From assembly GCA_902478945.1 (NCBI GenBank), contig CABSMX010000039.1:1-17811 (forward strand): a stretch of DNA of 17,811 bases, in the 5' to 3' direction. The notes beneath the pieces are model-generated. The model ran no database searches and was not told the origin of the DNA. It saw nothing but the letters and a program-made list of their open reading frames with translations. Below, piece by piece: positions 7,223 to 15,199 of this stretch; positions within the stretch are counted from its first letter, which is position 1, and each line of letters begins with the position of its first letter. The translations under genes and the position numbers were made by a program. Source of the stretch: an uncultured Collinsella sp. (lineage in GTDB: Bacteria > Actinomycetota > Coriobacteriia > Coriobacteriales > Coriobacteriaceae).

Positions 7223-7774
7223 CTAGAACTTGACAGTCGGTGCCTGGCGGGCGGCCTCGGCGGCCTCGAAGCCCTGGCGCTCCTTAAACTGGAAGATGCC
7301 GGCAAAGATAACAGCCGGGAACGTCTGGATGGCGTTGTTGTAGCTGAGCACGCAATCGTTGTAGCTCTGGCGTGCGTAGCTCACCTTGTTCTCGGTGTCC
7401 TCGAGCGTGGACTGGAGCTGCGTAAAGTTGGTGTTCGCCTTAAGGTCGGGGTAGGCCTCGGCCACGGCAAAGAGCTGGCGCAGCGCACCGGTCAGCACGT
7501 TGTCGGCTTCCATCTTGGCCTCGGGGGTGGTGGCGCTCACGGCGGCGTTGCGCGCGTTGACCACGGCGGCGAGCGTGTCCTGCTCGTGTTTTGCGTAGCC
7601 CTTGACGGTCTCGACCAAGTTGGGGATCAGGTCGTTGCGGCGCTGCAGCTGCGTGTCGATGTTCTGCCAGGCGTTATCGATGCGATTGCGCTTGGTGACC
7701 ATGTTGTTGTAGATGCCGGCGATGGCGCAGACGATCACAACGACAACAACGATACCGATGATGACGGGAAGCAT
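7223..7774 (-). CDS. lemA: LemA family protein
   Basis: LemA proteins are small membrane-anchored helical proteins of uncertain function, often found with HtpX-type proteases or TPM-domain proteins. This one has 183 residues, normal for the family. Residues 3-21 form one N-terminal hydrophobic helix. It is followed by the family core: the YNNMVTKRNRIDNAWQNID segment, then LQRRNDLIPNLVETVKGYAKHE and long helices to the C-terminus; the ending APTVKF is typical. GGAG lies 5 bases before the ATG. It stands alone here, without the usual htpX or TPM partner. It has its own terminator and is divergent from the following TetR gene. Family assignment is firm; the function is not known. Confidence 0.95.
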   Translation of the reverse strand: MLPVIIGIVVVVVIVCAIAGIYNNMVTKRNRIDNAWQNIDTQLQRRNDLIPNLVETVKGYAKHEQDTLAAVVNARNAAVSATTPEAKMEADNVLTGALRQLFAVAEAYPDLKANTNFTQLQSTLEDTENKVSYARQSYNDCVLSYNNAIQTFPAVIFAGIFQFKERQGFEAAEAARQAPTVKF

Positions 7775-7835
7775 GATGTCTCCGTTTCGAATGGCAGCGG
7801 CGTTTTGCGCCTGCCGTTGTTGGTATAACGTATCT

Positions 7836-7841
7836 AGTATA
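7836..7841 (-). promoter_or_regulatory. candidate -10 box of lemA
   Basis: The minus strand reads TATACT about 60 bases upstream of the lemA ATG. A second similar hexamer (TATACC) lies slightly closer to the gene. Neither has a strong -35 box. Confidence 0.3.
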
Positions 7842-7985
7842 CCCGCAACCTTTGGCGGTGCCGAACTTTCCGGTAAGCGTTATGTTTCAACCAGGGAGGG
7901 GGCGCCAATATCGAACGGGCGGTACAGGTGTAAGATATGCGACAAATTAAGGAATGCTGTCTACGCCTTGAGGATGGCGATACGG

Positions 7986-8570
7986 ATGGACCTTCGCATC
8001 AAGAAAACCTATCGTGCCCTGTTCGATGCCTTTACCGAGCTTTTGGAAGAGCATCGGTTTGAGGATTTGACGGTTGCTATGCTTTGCGACCGTGCCCTGA
8101 TTCGTCGCACGACGTTCTATAAGCACTTTCGCGATAAAAACGATTACTTTGCCTTTTATATCGATGAGCTTATGACGGGCTTGCCGCAAAAACAGCCCGA
8201 TGAGGCCGGCGCAGTGTCTGCCGAGGACGTGCGCGCGCTCCGACACGCGATTTTGGACGATGCCATGGATTTGATTTTGGTGCACGAGCAGCTCATGGAT
8301 AACATTTTGGCAAGCAGCATGTCGGGCATGTTGACCAACGTTATTTGCGACCGCATTGCCCGCTCCATTCGCGAGCGTGTGATGAACGTGCTTGCCGAGG
8401 ATGCCCTGGCGCCCGTTTCGCTCGAGACAACATCGGAGTTTATCGCCGGTGGCATTATTCGACTGTTCACAAATTGGTGGGAGTCGGGTCACGATCTTGA
8501 GCGTCGACCCGAGATGGCCGACGTGGTTGATGCACTGTTTGAGCGCACCATGACGCCGGTGCATCACTAG
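7986..8570 (+). CDS. TetR-family transcriptional regulator
   Basis: This is a DNA-binding dimer of the TetR/AcrR type. The helix-turn-helix lies at about residues 27-48 (LTVAMLCDRALIRRTTFYKHF), and the FYKHFRDKNDYF motif is diagnostic. The remaining 140 residues are the helical ligand/dimer domain and resemble those of TetR proteins with a TetR_C_7-like end. I chose the ATG at 7986 (194 residues); the ATG at 7974 is the alternative. Neither has a strong ribosome site, only a weak GAGG at 7970-7973. The frame remains open further upstream, but that part crosses the lemA promoter region. It is divergent from lemA and convergent with tRNA-Ser, ending 3 bases from it. No obvious operator was found. 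The target is unknown. Confidence 0.85.
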   Translation: MDLRIKKTYRALFDAFTELLEEHRFEDLTVAMLCDRALIRRTTFYKHFRDKNDYFAFYIDELMTGLPQKQPDEAGAVSAEDVRALRHAILDDAMDLILVHEQLMDNILASSMSGMLTNVICDRIARSIRERVMNVLAEDALAPVSLETTSEFIAGGIIRLFTNWWESGHDLERRPEMADVVDALFERTMTPVHH

Positions 8571-8573
8571 AAG

Positions 8574-8663
8574 TGGCGGAGAGAGGGGGATTCGAACCCC
8601 CGGAACGCTCTCGCGCTCAACGGTTTTCAAGACCGCCGCATTCAACCGCTCTGCCATCTCTCC
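8574..8663 (-). tRNA. tRNA-Ser (anticodon UGA)
   Basis: Read on the minus strand, the acceptor arm GGAGAGA pairs with TCTCTCC, and CCA is encoded (8574-8576) after discriminator G. The anticodon loop CTTGAAA gives anticodon TGA (8627-8629). A long variable arm and the GGTTCGAATC T-arm are present. The length of 90 bases and large variable arm are as expected for a serine tRNA. Confidence 0.97.
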
Positions 8664-8673
8664 GTGAGTCGTA

Positions 8674-8679
8674 ATGATA
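8674..8679 (-). promoter_or_regulatory. candidate -10 box of tRNA-Ser
   Basis: The minus strand reads TATCAT about 10 bases before the tRNA 5' end. A TTGCAA lies upstream but only 14 bases away, which is short for a -35. Confidence 0.35.
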
Positions 8680-8714
8680 GCATCGTTTTGAATTTGCAAC
8701 AGGGAAGGCGAACG

Positions 8715-10496
8715 ATGACGAGCACCGAAATCGACGAGAAGTTCATGCGCGAGGCGCTGGCCGAGGCGCGCGCCGCCGCTGCGGTGGGCGAGGTACCGAT
8801 TGGCGCCGTGGTAGTGCGCGCGGGCGAGATTGTCGCGAGGGCGCATAATCGCCGAGAACTCGACCAGGACCCTGCGGCGCATGCCGAGTTTTCGGCCCTG
8901 TGCGCTGCCGCTCGGTTGCTCGGTCGTTGGCGCCTTTCCGATTGCACGGTCTATGTAACGCTCGAGCCTTGCTGCATGTGTGCGGGGCTTATGGTCAACG
9001 CGCGCGTGGGGCGCTGCGTGTATGGCGCGACTGATGCCAAGGCGGGCGCGCTGGGTTCGCTATATGACCTGAATGCCGATTCGCGCCTGAACCATCGGTT
9101 TAATGTAACCGCCGGCGTGCTGGCGGATGAGTGTCGTGAGGTGTTGAGCGGCTATTTTAGTGGGCTGCGTGGCGCCGATGGTGCTGGCTGCGGTTGTGGG
9201 GCCGATCTTGAGGCGCATGCCACTCATGCCGAGGCACTCGCGTGTGCCGAAGATATTGCCGTTGAGGCGGTTGACTTTGGCCCCGTGCAGCGGCGGGCCC
9301 GCCGTGTGCTGCTGGCAATCGACTCCTTTAAGGGCAGCGTGTCGAGTGCACAGGCGGAGGCGGCGGTTGTCGAAGGCGTGCGCCGTGTGTGGTCCGACGC
9401 CGAGATGGCCGCGTTGCCGCTGGCAGATGGTGGCGAGGGGACGCTCGACGCCATCGCCGCACGCGGTGGCGAGCTTGTGACCTGTGAGGTTGCAGGCCCC
9501 TTGGGCGACCGCGTGTCTGCACGGATGCTGGTGGATGCCGAGCGCGAGTCGGCTGTAATTGAGATGGCCGAAGCCGCGGGCATCGGGTACTCGCCTTGCA
9601 CGGAGTCGGCGGCGTTGGCGGCCACAACCTATGGCGTGGGTGAGCTGATGCTCCGTGCGGTCCGTGCCGGGGCAAAGACTATCTATATTGGCTTGGGCGG
9701 CAGTGCCACCAACGACGGCGGCGCCGGCATGCTGCAGGCGCTGGGCGCGCGTCTTGTCGATGACCGTGGCTGCGATATCGCGCCGGGGCTCGCGGGCCTT
9801 GAACGAGTCGCCGGTGTTGACCTGACGCCGGCGCTTCGGGTGCTGGGCGGCGCACGCATCGTGGTGCTTTCCGATGTCGAGAATCCGCTCGTGGGGCGTC
9901 GCGGGGCGCTTGCGGTGTTTGGCGGGCAAAAGGGCCTGCCGGCGGGGGATGCCGAGGCCCTGGGCAAGTACGACAGCTGGATGGTCGGTTACGGCCGCCT
10001 GCTCGATGCGGCGATTACCGGGGTGCGGGCTCAGGGGTTGTTGCGCGTGCTCGAGGGTGCACGGACATTTGGCTCGGTGCTCGGTGTGCCCGGCGCCGGT
10101 GCCGCCGGCGGCCTGGGCGCCGCACTGTTGGCGCTCGGCGCCGAGCTACGTTCGGGCGTGGAGACGGTGCTCGATCTGATTGGGTTTGACGAGCGCGTAC
10201 GCGATGTCGACCTGGTCATTACAGGCGAGGGTAATATGGACGAGCAATCCGCCGCCGGTAAGGCACCGGTGGGCGTGGCCCGTCGTGCGAAGCGATATGG
10301 CAAGCCGGTGGTCGCCGTCGTGGGCGGTCGTGCCGACAACCTGGATGCGGCGTATGGGCAGGGTGTCGACTTAGTTCTGCCGGTCTGTCGCAGACCCATG
10401 CCCCTTGACCAAGCGCTCGACCCCCAGGAAGCCACAATCAACCTCATCTGCGCCGGCGAAGCGGCCGCTCGATCCTACGACTTTGGCCGTATCTAA
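8715..10496 (+). CDS. tadA: fusion of tRNA adenosine deaminase (TadA) and glycerate 2-kinase
   Basis: This is one uninterrupted frame of 593 residues; the ATG at 8715 follows GGGAAGG by 6 bases. Residues 1-152 are a complete TadA, which converts A34 to inosine in tRNA-Arg(ACG): His56-Ala-Glu58 holds the zinc ligand and catalytic Glu, and Pro85-Cys86-x-x-Cys89 the other ligands, at nearly the same positions as in E. coli TadA. Residues 153-196 are a linker with several Cys and His. Residues about 197-593 are a complete glycerate kinase of the GlxK/GarK family, which phosphorylates D-glycerate to 2-phosphoglycerate with ATP: AIDSFKGS (201-208), LPLADGGEGT (234-243), GLGGSATNDGGAG (326-338) and VITGEGNMDEQS near 501-512. 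The two activities are unrelated in known pathways. The gene is divergent from tRNA-Ser and precedes the SRP RNA. No stop or ribosome site separates the halves. The alternative is a recent in-frame joining of two genes, or a sequencing indel. Confidence 0.93.
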   Translation: MTSTEIDEKFMREALAEARAAAAVGEVPIGAVVVRAGEIVARAHNRRELDQDPAAHAEFSALCAAARLLGRWRLSDCTVYVTLEPCCMCAGLMVNARVGRCVYGATDAKAGALGSLYDLNADSRLNHRFNVTAGVLADECREVLSGYFSGLRGADGAGCGCGADLEAHATHAEALACAEDIAVEAVDFGPVQRRARRVLLAIDSFKGSVSSAQAEAAVVEGVRRVWSDAEMAALPLADGGEGTLDAIAARGGELVTCEVAGPLGDRVSARMLVDAERESAVIEMAEAAGIGYSPCTESAALAATTYGVGELMLRAVRAGAKTIYIGLGGSATNDGGAGMLQALGARLVDDRGCDIAPGLAGLERVAGVDLTPALRVLGGARIVVLSDVENPLVGRRGALAVFGGQKGLPAGDAEALGKYDSWMVGYGRLLDAAITGVRAQGLLRVLEGARTFGSVLGVPGAGAAGGLGAALLALGAELRSGVETVLDLIGFDERVRDVDLVITGEGNMDEQSAAGKAPVGVARRAKRYGKPVVAVVGGRADNLDAAYGQGVDLVLPVCRRPMPLDQALDPQEATINLICAGEAAARSYDFGRI

Positions 10497-10512
10497 AACC
10501 CATCCCCTCGAT

Positions 10513-10581
10513 AAGTTGCGGTGAAATACGGAGTGTTTTTGCCTTTAAGGGGCCAATTCAGTCCGTATTCCACCGCAACTT
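10513..10581. repeat. 20-bp inverted repeat after tadA-glycerate kinase
   Basis: AAGTTGCGGTGAAATACGGA (10513-10532) matches the reverse complement of 10562-10581 except at one base; the loop is 29 bases. It lies 16 bases after the stop codon. The 3' side has no T-run, so if it ends the transcript it is not a standard terminator. Confidence 0.65.
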
Positions 10582-10632
10582 CGAGAATGGCCATTCGAGG
10601 TTGGCTGCCTTGGGTCTCGAGCCGGACCGCCT

Positions 10633-10792
10633 GCCACGAAAGGCGGCCATCTACTACGTTAAACCGGCCACCCTCGACCATTCCGGGATTTGCAAAAATA
10701 AAACCGCAGGTAGAGAGCTTGCCGCTATTCGAAAAAGCACGCTATGGTTGACCCCTGCGACCAAAACGTAGTAGATGGGCCCTTTTCGTGGC
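10633..10792. repeat. 160-bp imperfect inverted repeat
   Basis: The core arms CCATCTACTACGTT (10647-10660) and AACGTAGTAGATGG (10765-10778) are exact complements. Outside them GCCACGAAA (10633-10641) pairs with TTTCGTGGC. Inside, similarity continues weakly through TCGACCAT / ATGGTTGA. No coding frame is supported. It looks like a dispersed palindromic element or a large RNA hairpin. Confidence 0.55.
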
Positions 10793-10811
10793 GCAGCGTC
10801 AGACCAGTCTT

Positions 10812-10881
10812 TTTGGAACGGGGCTATTTTAGCTACTTGCCGATCTGATTGCCCGAGTAGTCAAAAAAGCTCCGTCCCAAA
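10812..10881. repeat. third inverted repeat, just upstream of the SRP RNA promoter
   Basis: TTTGGAACGGGGCT (10812-10825) pairs with AGCTCCGTCCCAAA (10868-10881) with two mismatches, and CTACT/AGTAG (10833-10837 with 10856-10860) forms an inner stem. It ends 9 bases before the -35 box of the SRP RNA gene. Confidence 0.5.
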
Positions 10882-10890
10882 TTAGCCACC

Positions 10891-10919
10891 TTGCCCTGTC
10901 GAGCAGGAGCAGGTAAGAT
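10891..10919 (+). promoter_or_regulatory. promoter of the SRP RNA gene
   Basis: TTGCCC (10891-10896) and TAAGAT (10914-10919) are separated by 17 bases. The expected transcript start, about 10926, coincides with the first paired base of the SRP RNA hairpin. Confidence 0.7.
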
Positions 10920-10925
10920 ATACCG

Positions 10926-11049
10926 AGCGCCTAGCGCGTTCGATGGGTTCGGATGACGACATGTTCCGAATCTGGTCAGGTCCGGAAGGAAGCAGCCATA
11001 AGGAGCCTCTGTCGGGCATCCGAATCCATCGAACGCACGGGCGCTTTTT
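10926..11049 (+). ncRNA. ffs: signal recognition particle RNA, small bacterial type
   Basis: The universally conserved SRP apical motif GGTCAGGTCCGGAAGGAAGC, with GCC after it, lies at about 10974-10997. It is enclosed by a long stem: GCGTTCGATGGGTTCGGATG (10936-10955) pairs with 11017-11036 over 20 bp with one G-T wobble. AGCGCC (10926-10931) pairs with GGCGCT (11040-11045) to close the base, and TTTTT at 11045-11049 acts as the terminator. The RNA binds Ffh to target nascent membrane proteins to the translocon. It is the short form, lacking an Alu domain. Exact processed ends are not determined. Confidence 0.96.
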
Positions 11050-11301
11050 GGTGCCGCGACATGGCCCGGCCGGTGACGAGGTATTTGGTGTCTCGCTGGT
11101 CCTCGGCTTCGCCTGCGGGATCGCGCGACTACCAAGCGCCCTGCCGGCACTCGCGGGTAGCCGACCAAAACCGCCTGAAGGGTCACATTTATCTGATAAT
11201 TGAATCCCTGGCGTTATGCCGCTCGCTGGCGTTGCCAAAACATCGGCTGCTACATGCCTTGGGCGCTAGTGACCGTCGCCCTTACATCTGTAACGAGTTG
11301 C

Positions 11302-11330
11302 TTACGCATCTCCAGGGCTCGCCGTACTAT
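11302..11330 (+). promoter_or_regulatory. candidate promoter of the second ABC operon
   Basis: TTACGC (11302-11307) and TACTAT (11325-11330) are 17 bases apart, about 45 bases before the ATG at 11375. In the remaining gene-free part, 11050-11301, I found no supported gene or clear structure; the open frames there overlap the SRP RNA and look like chance. Confidence 0.45.
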
Positions 11331-11374
11331 CATGAATCAGATTGAAGAGAGATGATGATAGGGAGCGCCTTTTT

Positions 11375-13219
11375 ATGATTGAGTTGCTTAGGCGTTTTGG
11401 TGGCAAGTTTCGCCGCTATATGGTGATTGGCCCTGCGTGCAAGCTGATCGAAGTGATCTTTGACCTGCTGACGCCGCTGGTGATTGCCCAGATGATCGAT
11501 AAGGGCATCGGCGCACGCGATGTGAACGCCGTTATTCACTACGGTATGGTGCTTGGCGCCATGGCTGTGATCGGCATCTCGTTTACGCTTGTTTGCCAAA
11601 AGATGGCGGCGCTCACCTCGCAGGGCATGGGCACCGACATTCGCGGTGCGCTCTACCAGCACATCAATAAGCTGAGCTATGCCGAACTCGACCGCTTTGG
11701 CACGCCGTCGCTCATCACGCGTATCACCAACGATGTCAACCAGGTGCAGCTTGCCGTGGCGCTGGGCGTGCGCATGCTCATCCGCTGGCCCTTCCTGGCG
11801 GTGGGCTCCATGTGCGCGGCCCTTGCCATCGACCTTAAGCTCGGCATCATCTTTTTGATCTGCACGCCCGCTATCGGCCTGGTGTTTTGGTTTGTCATGG
11901 CGCGCTGTATCCCGTACTACAGGCAGCTGCAGGCAAAGCTCGACCGCATTGCGCTTATCTGCCGCGAGGGCCTTTCGGGCGCCCGCGTGGTCCGTGCCTT
12001 TGTGCGCGAGGACCACGAGCGCGAGCGCTTTGCCCAAGCTGCCGATGACCAGGCCAATACTGCCATCGCGGTGGGCAAGCTCTCGTCGGTTCTCAACCCC
12101 GTGACGTTTTTGGTGATGAACCTGGGTGTGTGCGCCATCCTGTGGGTGGGCGGCATTCAGGTCAACGTGGGCGAGCTCACGCAGGGCCAGGTCATGGCGT
12201 TTGTGAACTACATGACGCAGGCCCTGACCTCCATCGTGTACGTCGCCAACCTGGTCGTGGTCTTTACCAAGGCGAGCGCCAGTGCGTCACGTATCAACGA
12301 GGTGCTCAATTGCGTGCCGAGCATCACCGACGAGAACAACGAACCGGTCGCACTGCCCGAGCCGGGCAATGTCGCTCCAGTCCCCGCGCTGAGCTTTAGC
12401 CATGCGAGCTTTTCGTTTGGCGCGGGCGCGGCCAATGCCGTCAACGATGTGACCCTGGAGCTCCCGCTGGGCAAAACGCTCGGCATTATCGGTGGCACGG
12501 GTAGCGGCAAGTCCACACTCGTCTCGCTTATCCCGCGCCTGTACGATGCGAGCACCGGCAGCGTGAGCGTGATGGGTGCCGACGTGCGCACCTGGCCGCT
12601 CGACCAGCTGCGCCGTGTGGTCGCGACCGTTCCGCAGCGCGCGTCGCTGGTGAGCGGCACCATCCGCAGCAACTTGACCTGGCGCGATGAGGCGGCAACC
12701 GACGAGGAACTCTGGGCGGCGCTCGACATGGCGCAGGCGAGCGAGTTCGTGCGCAACAAGCCGCAGGGGCTCGATGCCCCGGTCGAGGCGGGCGGTAAGA
12801 ACTTCAGCGGTGGCCAACGCCAGCGCCTGACCATCGCGCGCGCCCTGGTGGGCTCGCCTCAGATATTGATCATGGACGATTCCGCCTCGGCGCTCGACTT
12901 TAAGACCGACGCGGCGCTTCGCCATGCCATCCGCAAGCGCAGTGTGCGCGGTGCCGCCGAGGGCGGGCTGCCGCTCACGACCGTCATCGTGAGCCAACGT
13001 GTCTCGACCGTTCGCGATGCCGACATGATCTGCGTACTCGACCACGGCTCGGTTGCGGGCCTGGGCACGCATGACGAGCTGTACGCGACCTGCCAGCTCT
13101 ATCGCGAGATTTGTCAGTCGCAGCTGCGCCGCGAGGAGCTCGAGGGCCAGCAGGGGAGCACGACGCCCGCGTCCGCTCCGACCGCCCCCGCATCCGTCTG
13201 CGCAAAGGAGGGATGCTAA
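11375..13219 (+). CDS. ABC exporter subunit, degenerate (TM287-like) half
   Basis: This is the first subunit of a second heterodimeric ABC exporter. The ATG at 11375 (614 residues) follows GGGAG by 9 bases; a TTG at 11342 would extend the protein by 11 charged residues but lacks a site. Six hydrophobic helices occupy about residues 12-295. Walker A (GGTGSGKST) is at 373-381 and FSGGQ at 477-481. Walker B ends Asp501-Asp502, lacking the catalytic Glu, and the H-loop has Gln541 in SQRVST, lacking His. This is the same pair of losses as in the gene at 2-1573, so the two are orthologous in role. The C-terminus has a Ser/Thr/Ala/Pro-rich tail of about 25 residues. The stop abuts the next start with no gap. 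Its substrate is not known; multidrug export is plausible. Confidence 0.95.
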   Translation: MIELLRRFGGKFRRYMVIGPACKLIEVIFDLLTPLVIAQMIDKGIGARDVNAVIHYGMVLGAMAVIGISFTLVCQKMAALTSQGMGTDIRGALYQHINKLSYAELDRFGTPSLITRITNDVNQVQLAVALGVRMLIRWPFLAVGSMCAALAIDLKLGIIFLICTPAIGLVFWFVMARCIPYYRQLQAKLDRIALICREGLSGARVVRAFVREDHERERFAQAADDQANTAIAVGKLSSVLNPVTFLVMNLGVCAILWVGGIQVNVGELTQGQVMAFVNYMTQALTSIVYVANLVVVFTKASASASRINEVLNCVPSITDENNEPVALPEPGNVAPVPALSFSHASFSFGAGAANAVNDVTLELPLGKTLGIIGGTGSGKSTLVSLIPRLYDASTGSVSVMGADVRTWPLDQLRRVVATVPQRASLVSGTIRSNLTWRDEAATDEELWAALDMAQASEFVRNKPQGLDAPVEAGGKNFSGGQRQRLTIARALVGSPQILIMDDSASALDFKTDAALRHAIRKRSVRGAAEGGLPLTTVIVSQRVSTVRDADMICVLDHGSVAGLGTHDELYATCQLYREICQSQLRREELEGQQGSTTPASAPTAPASVCAKEGC

Positions 13220-15079
13220 ATGAATCCGTACACTTCCTCCGGTTCGGTCGCCACGATGACGGCCAACGTGTCCGGTAACGATAACCTCAACGACCTGGGT
13301 GACGGTCCGCGCCAGCCCGGCGATCCCGAGCGCTATCCCGTGGGTGCGGTGACCCGCCGCTTGCTGGGCTACGTTCGTCCGCATCGCATTTCGTTTGTTG
13401 CGTCGTTTGTGAGCGCCGCCATCTCCGTGATTCTGCAGCTCTACACGCCCATCCTCATCGGCGAGGGCATCGACCTGATCGTTGCCGCCGGGCAGGTGGA
13501 CTTTGACGCACTGCTACCGCTCGTTACCAAGCTCGCGATTGTCGTCGTAGGTGCTGCGGCCTTCCAGTGGCTACAGGGCTACTGCGTCAACCGCCTGTCC
13601 TACGAGACGGTGCGCGACATGCGCGTGGAGGCGAGCGACAAGCTCAGCCGTATGCCGCTCAGCTTTATCGACAGCCATGCCCACGGCGACCTTATGAGCC
13701 GCGTGGTCAACGACGTGGATCAGGTGGGTGACGGCCTGCTGCAGGGTTTTACCCAGCTTTTCACCGGCGTTATCACCATCGTGGGCACGCTCGCGTTTAT
13801 GCTCTCCATTAACCTGACCATGACGCTCGTGGTGGTGCTCGTCACGCCGCTTTCCATCTTTGCTGCCGGTGCTATTGCCAAGCTCTCCAACAAGAGCTTT
13901 ACGGCTCAGCAGCGCATTCAAGGGCAGCTCGGTGGTCATATCGAGGAGTATGTGGGCGAGCAAAAGCTTGTCGACGCCTTTGCCTATGGCCCCAACGCTC
14001 AGCAGCGCTTCGATGCCCTCAATGCCGAGCTCTACACCGCGGGCGAGTGCGCGCAGTTTATGGGTTCGCTCTCCAACCCCGGTACGCGTTTTATCAATAA
14101 CATCATCTATGCCGTGGTCGCTGTGATCGGCTGCGTGGGCGTGATCACGGGCGTGTCCGCGGCGCTTACGGTGGGCGGCGTGCAGATCTTCCTGTCCTAC
14201 GCCAACCAGTACACCAAGCCGTTCAACGAGGTCACCAACGTCATTACGCAGATCCAGACCGCGTACGCCTCGGCGCGCCGCATGTTTGCGCTGCTCGATG
14301 CACGCGAGCAGGAGCCCGATGCGGCGGATGCCGTGGAACTTGCCACCCCGCAGGGTGAGGTGACCCTTGAGCATGTGGACTTTAGCTACGTGCCCGATCG
14401 CAAACTGCTGCAGGACATCTGCATCGAGGCTAAGCCCGGCATGCGCTTTGCCCTGGTCGGTCCCACGGGCTGCGGAAAGACAACGCTCATCAATCTGCTG
14501 CTGCGTTTTTACGATATCGATGCTGGCCGCATCATGGTCGATGGCCGGTCTTCGCGTGACTACACGCGTGCAAGCCTGCGCCGCGCCTTTGGCATGGTGC
14601 TGCAGGATACGTGGCTGTTCGAGGGCACGGTGGCGGACAACATCGCTTACGGTTGCCCAGGAGCTACGCGCGAGCAGGTCATCGAAGCCGCCAAGCGCGC
14701 GCACGCGCACAAGTTTATCGTGCAGCTGCCAGGCGGCTACGACACGGTGATTGGCGAGGACGGCGGCACGTTTAGTCAGGGCCAAAAGCAGCTGCTGTGC
14801 ATCGCGCGCGTCATGCTCACCGACCCGGCGATTCTGCTACTGGACGAGGCGACCTCGAGCATCGATACCCGCACCGAGCTGCAGGTTCAGGCGGCATTCG
14901 ACGAGCTCATGGCCGGCCGCACAAGCTTTGTCGTGGCGCACCGCCTGAGCACCATCCGCAACGCCGATTGCATTCTGGTCATGCGCGACGGCCAGATTAT
15001 CGAGCGCGGCACGCACGACGAGCTGCTAGCGGCAGGCGGCTTCTACGCCGAACTCTACCGCAGCCAGTTTGCCCAGTGA
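13220..15079 (+). CDS. ABC exporter subunit, catalytic (TM288-like) half
   Basis: This is the partner of the preceding subunit (619 residues). Its ATG directly follows the upstream TAA, with AAGGAGGG 7 bases before, so the two are translationally coupled. After about 50 polar residues, six helices span roughly residues 55-335. Walker A (GPTGCGKTT) is at 414-422, the signature is FSQGQ (518-522), Walker B carries catalytic Asp542-Glu543, and H-loop His574 is present. The SQGQ signature, with intact Glu and His, complements the degenerate subunit, leaving one consensus site at the interface formed by this Walker A/B and the partner's SGGQ. It is clearly paralogous to 1575-3581 but lacks that protein's long acidic N-terminal extension. 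Export substrate is unknown. Confidence 0.95.
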   Translation: MNPYTSSGSVATMTANVSGNDNLNDLGDGPRQPGDPERYPVGAVTRRLLGYVRPHRISFVASFVSAAISVILQLYTPILIGEGIDLIVAAGQVDFDALLPLVTKLAIVVVGAAAFQWLQGYCVNRLSYETVRDMRVEASDKLSRMPLSFIDSHAHGDLMSRVVNDVDQVGDGLLQGFTQLFTGVITIVGTLAFMLSINLTMTLVVVLVTPLSIFAAGAIAKLSNKSFTAQQRIQGQLGGHIEEYVGEQKLVDAFAYGPNAQQRFDALNAELYTAGECAQFMGSLSNPGTRFINNIIYAVVAVIGCVGVITGVSAALTVGGVQIFLSYANQYTKPFNEVTNVITQIQTAYASARRMFALLDAREQEPDAADAVELATPQGEVTLEHVDFSYVPDRKLLQDICIEAKPGMRFALVGPTGCGKTTLINLLLRFYDIDAGRIMVDGRSSRDYTRASLRRAFGMVLQDTWLFEGTVADNIAYGCPGATREQVIEAAKRAHAHKFIVQLPGGYDTVIGEDGGTFSQGQKQLLCIARVMLTDPAILLLDEATSSIDTRTELQVQAAFDELMAGRTSFVVAHRLSTIRNADCILVMRDGQIIERGTHDELLAAGGFYAELYRSQFAQ

Positions 15080-15119
15080 GCAAGCCCGTGGTGCAAATTA
15101 ATCAATCGACAGACGGTGG

Positions 15120-15147
15120 TTTACATCTGTCACGTTAGTACTAAGAT
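15120..15147 (+). promoter_or_regulatory. promoter of the flavodoxin gene
   Basis: TTTACA (15120-15125) and TAAGAT (15142-15147) are 16 bases apart, about 50 bases before the start codon. A short GACAGA/TCTGTC inverted repeat overlaps the -35 region (about 15109-15132) and could be an operator. Confidence 0.55.
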
Positions 15148-15199
15148 ATTCATCTAATAAATTGCATTAGTGGCTTTAGTTTTGGGGGAAACGAGCAAC

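Noticed and set aside
6778..7305. 175-residue minus-strand frame in the ilvE-lemA gap
   Set aside because: It runs through the lemA terminator, a long inverted repeat and another terminator; low-complexity composition and no recognisable domain.
10943..11345. Several open frames between the tadA fusion and the second ABC operon
   Set aside because: They overlap the SRP RNA gene, whose structure and promoter explain the sequence; no ribosome sites or domains.
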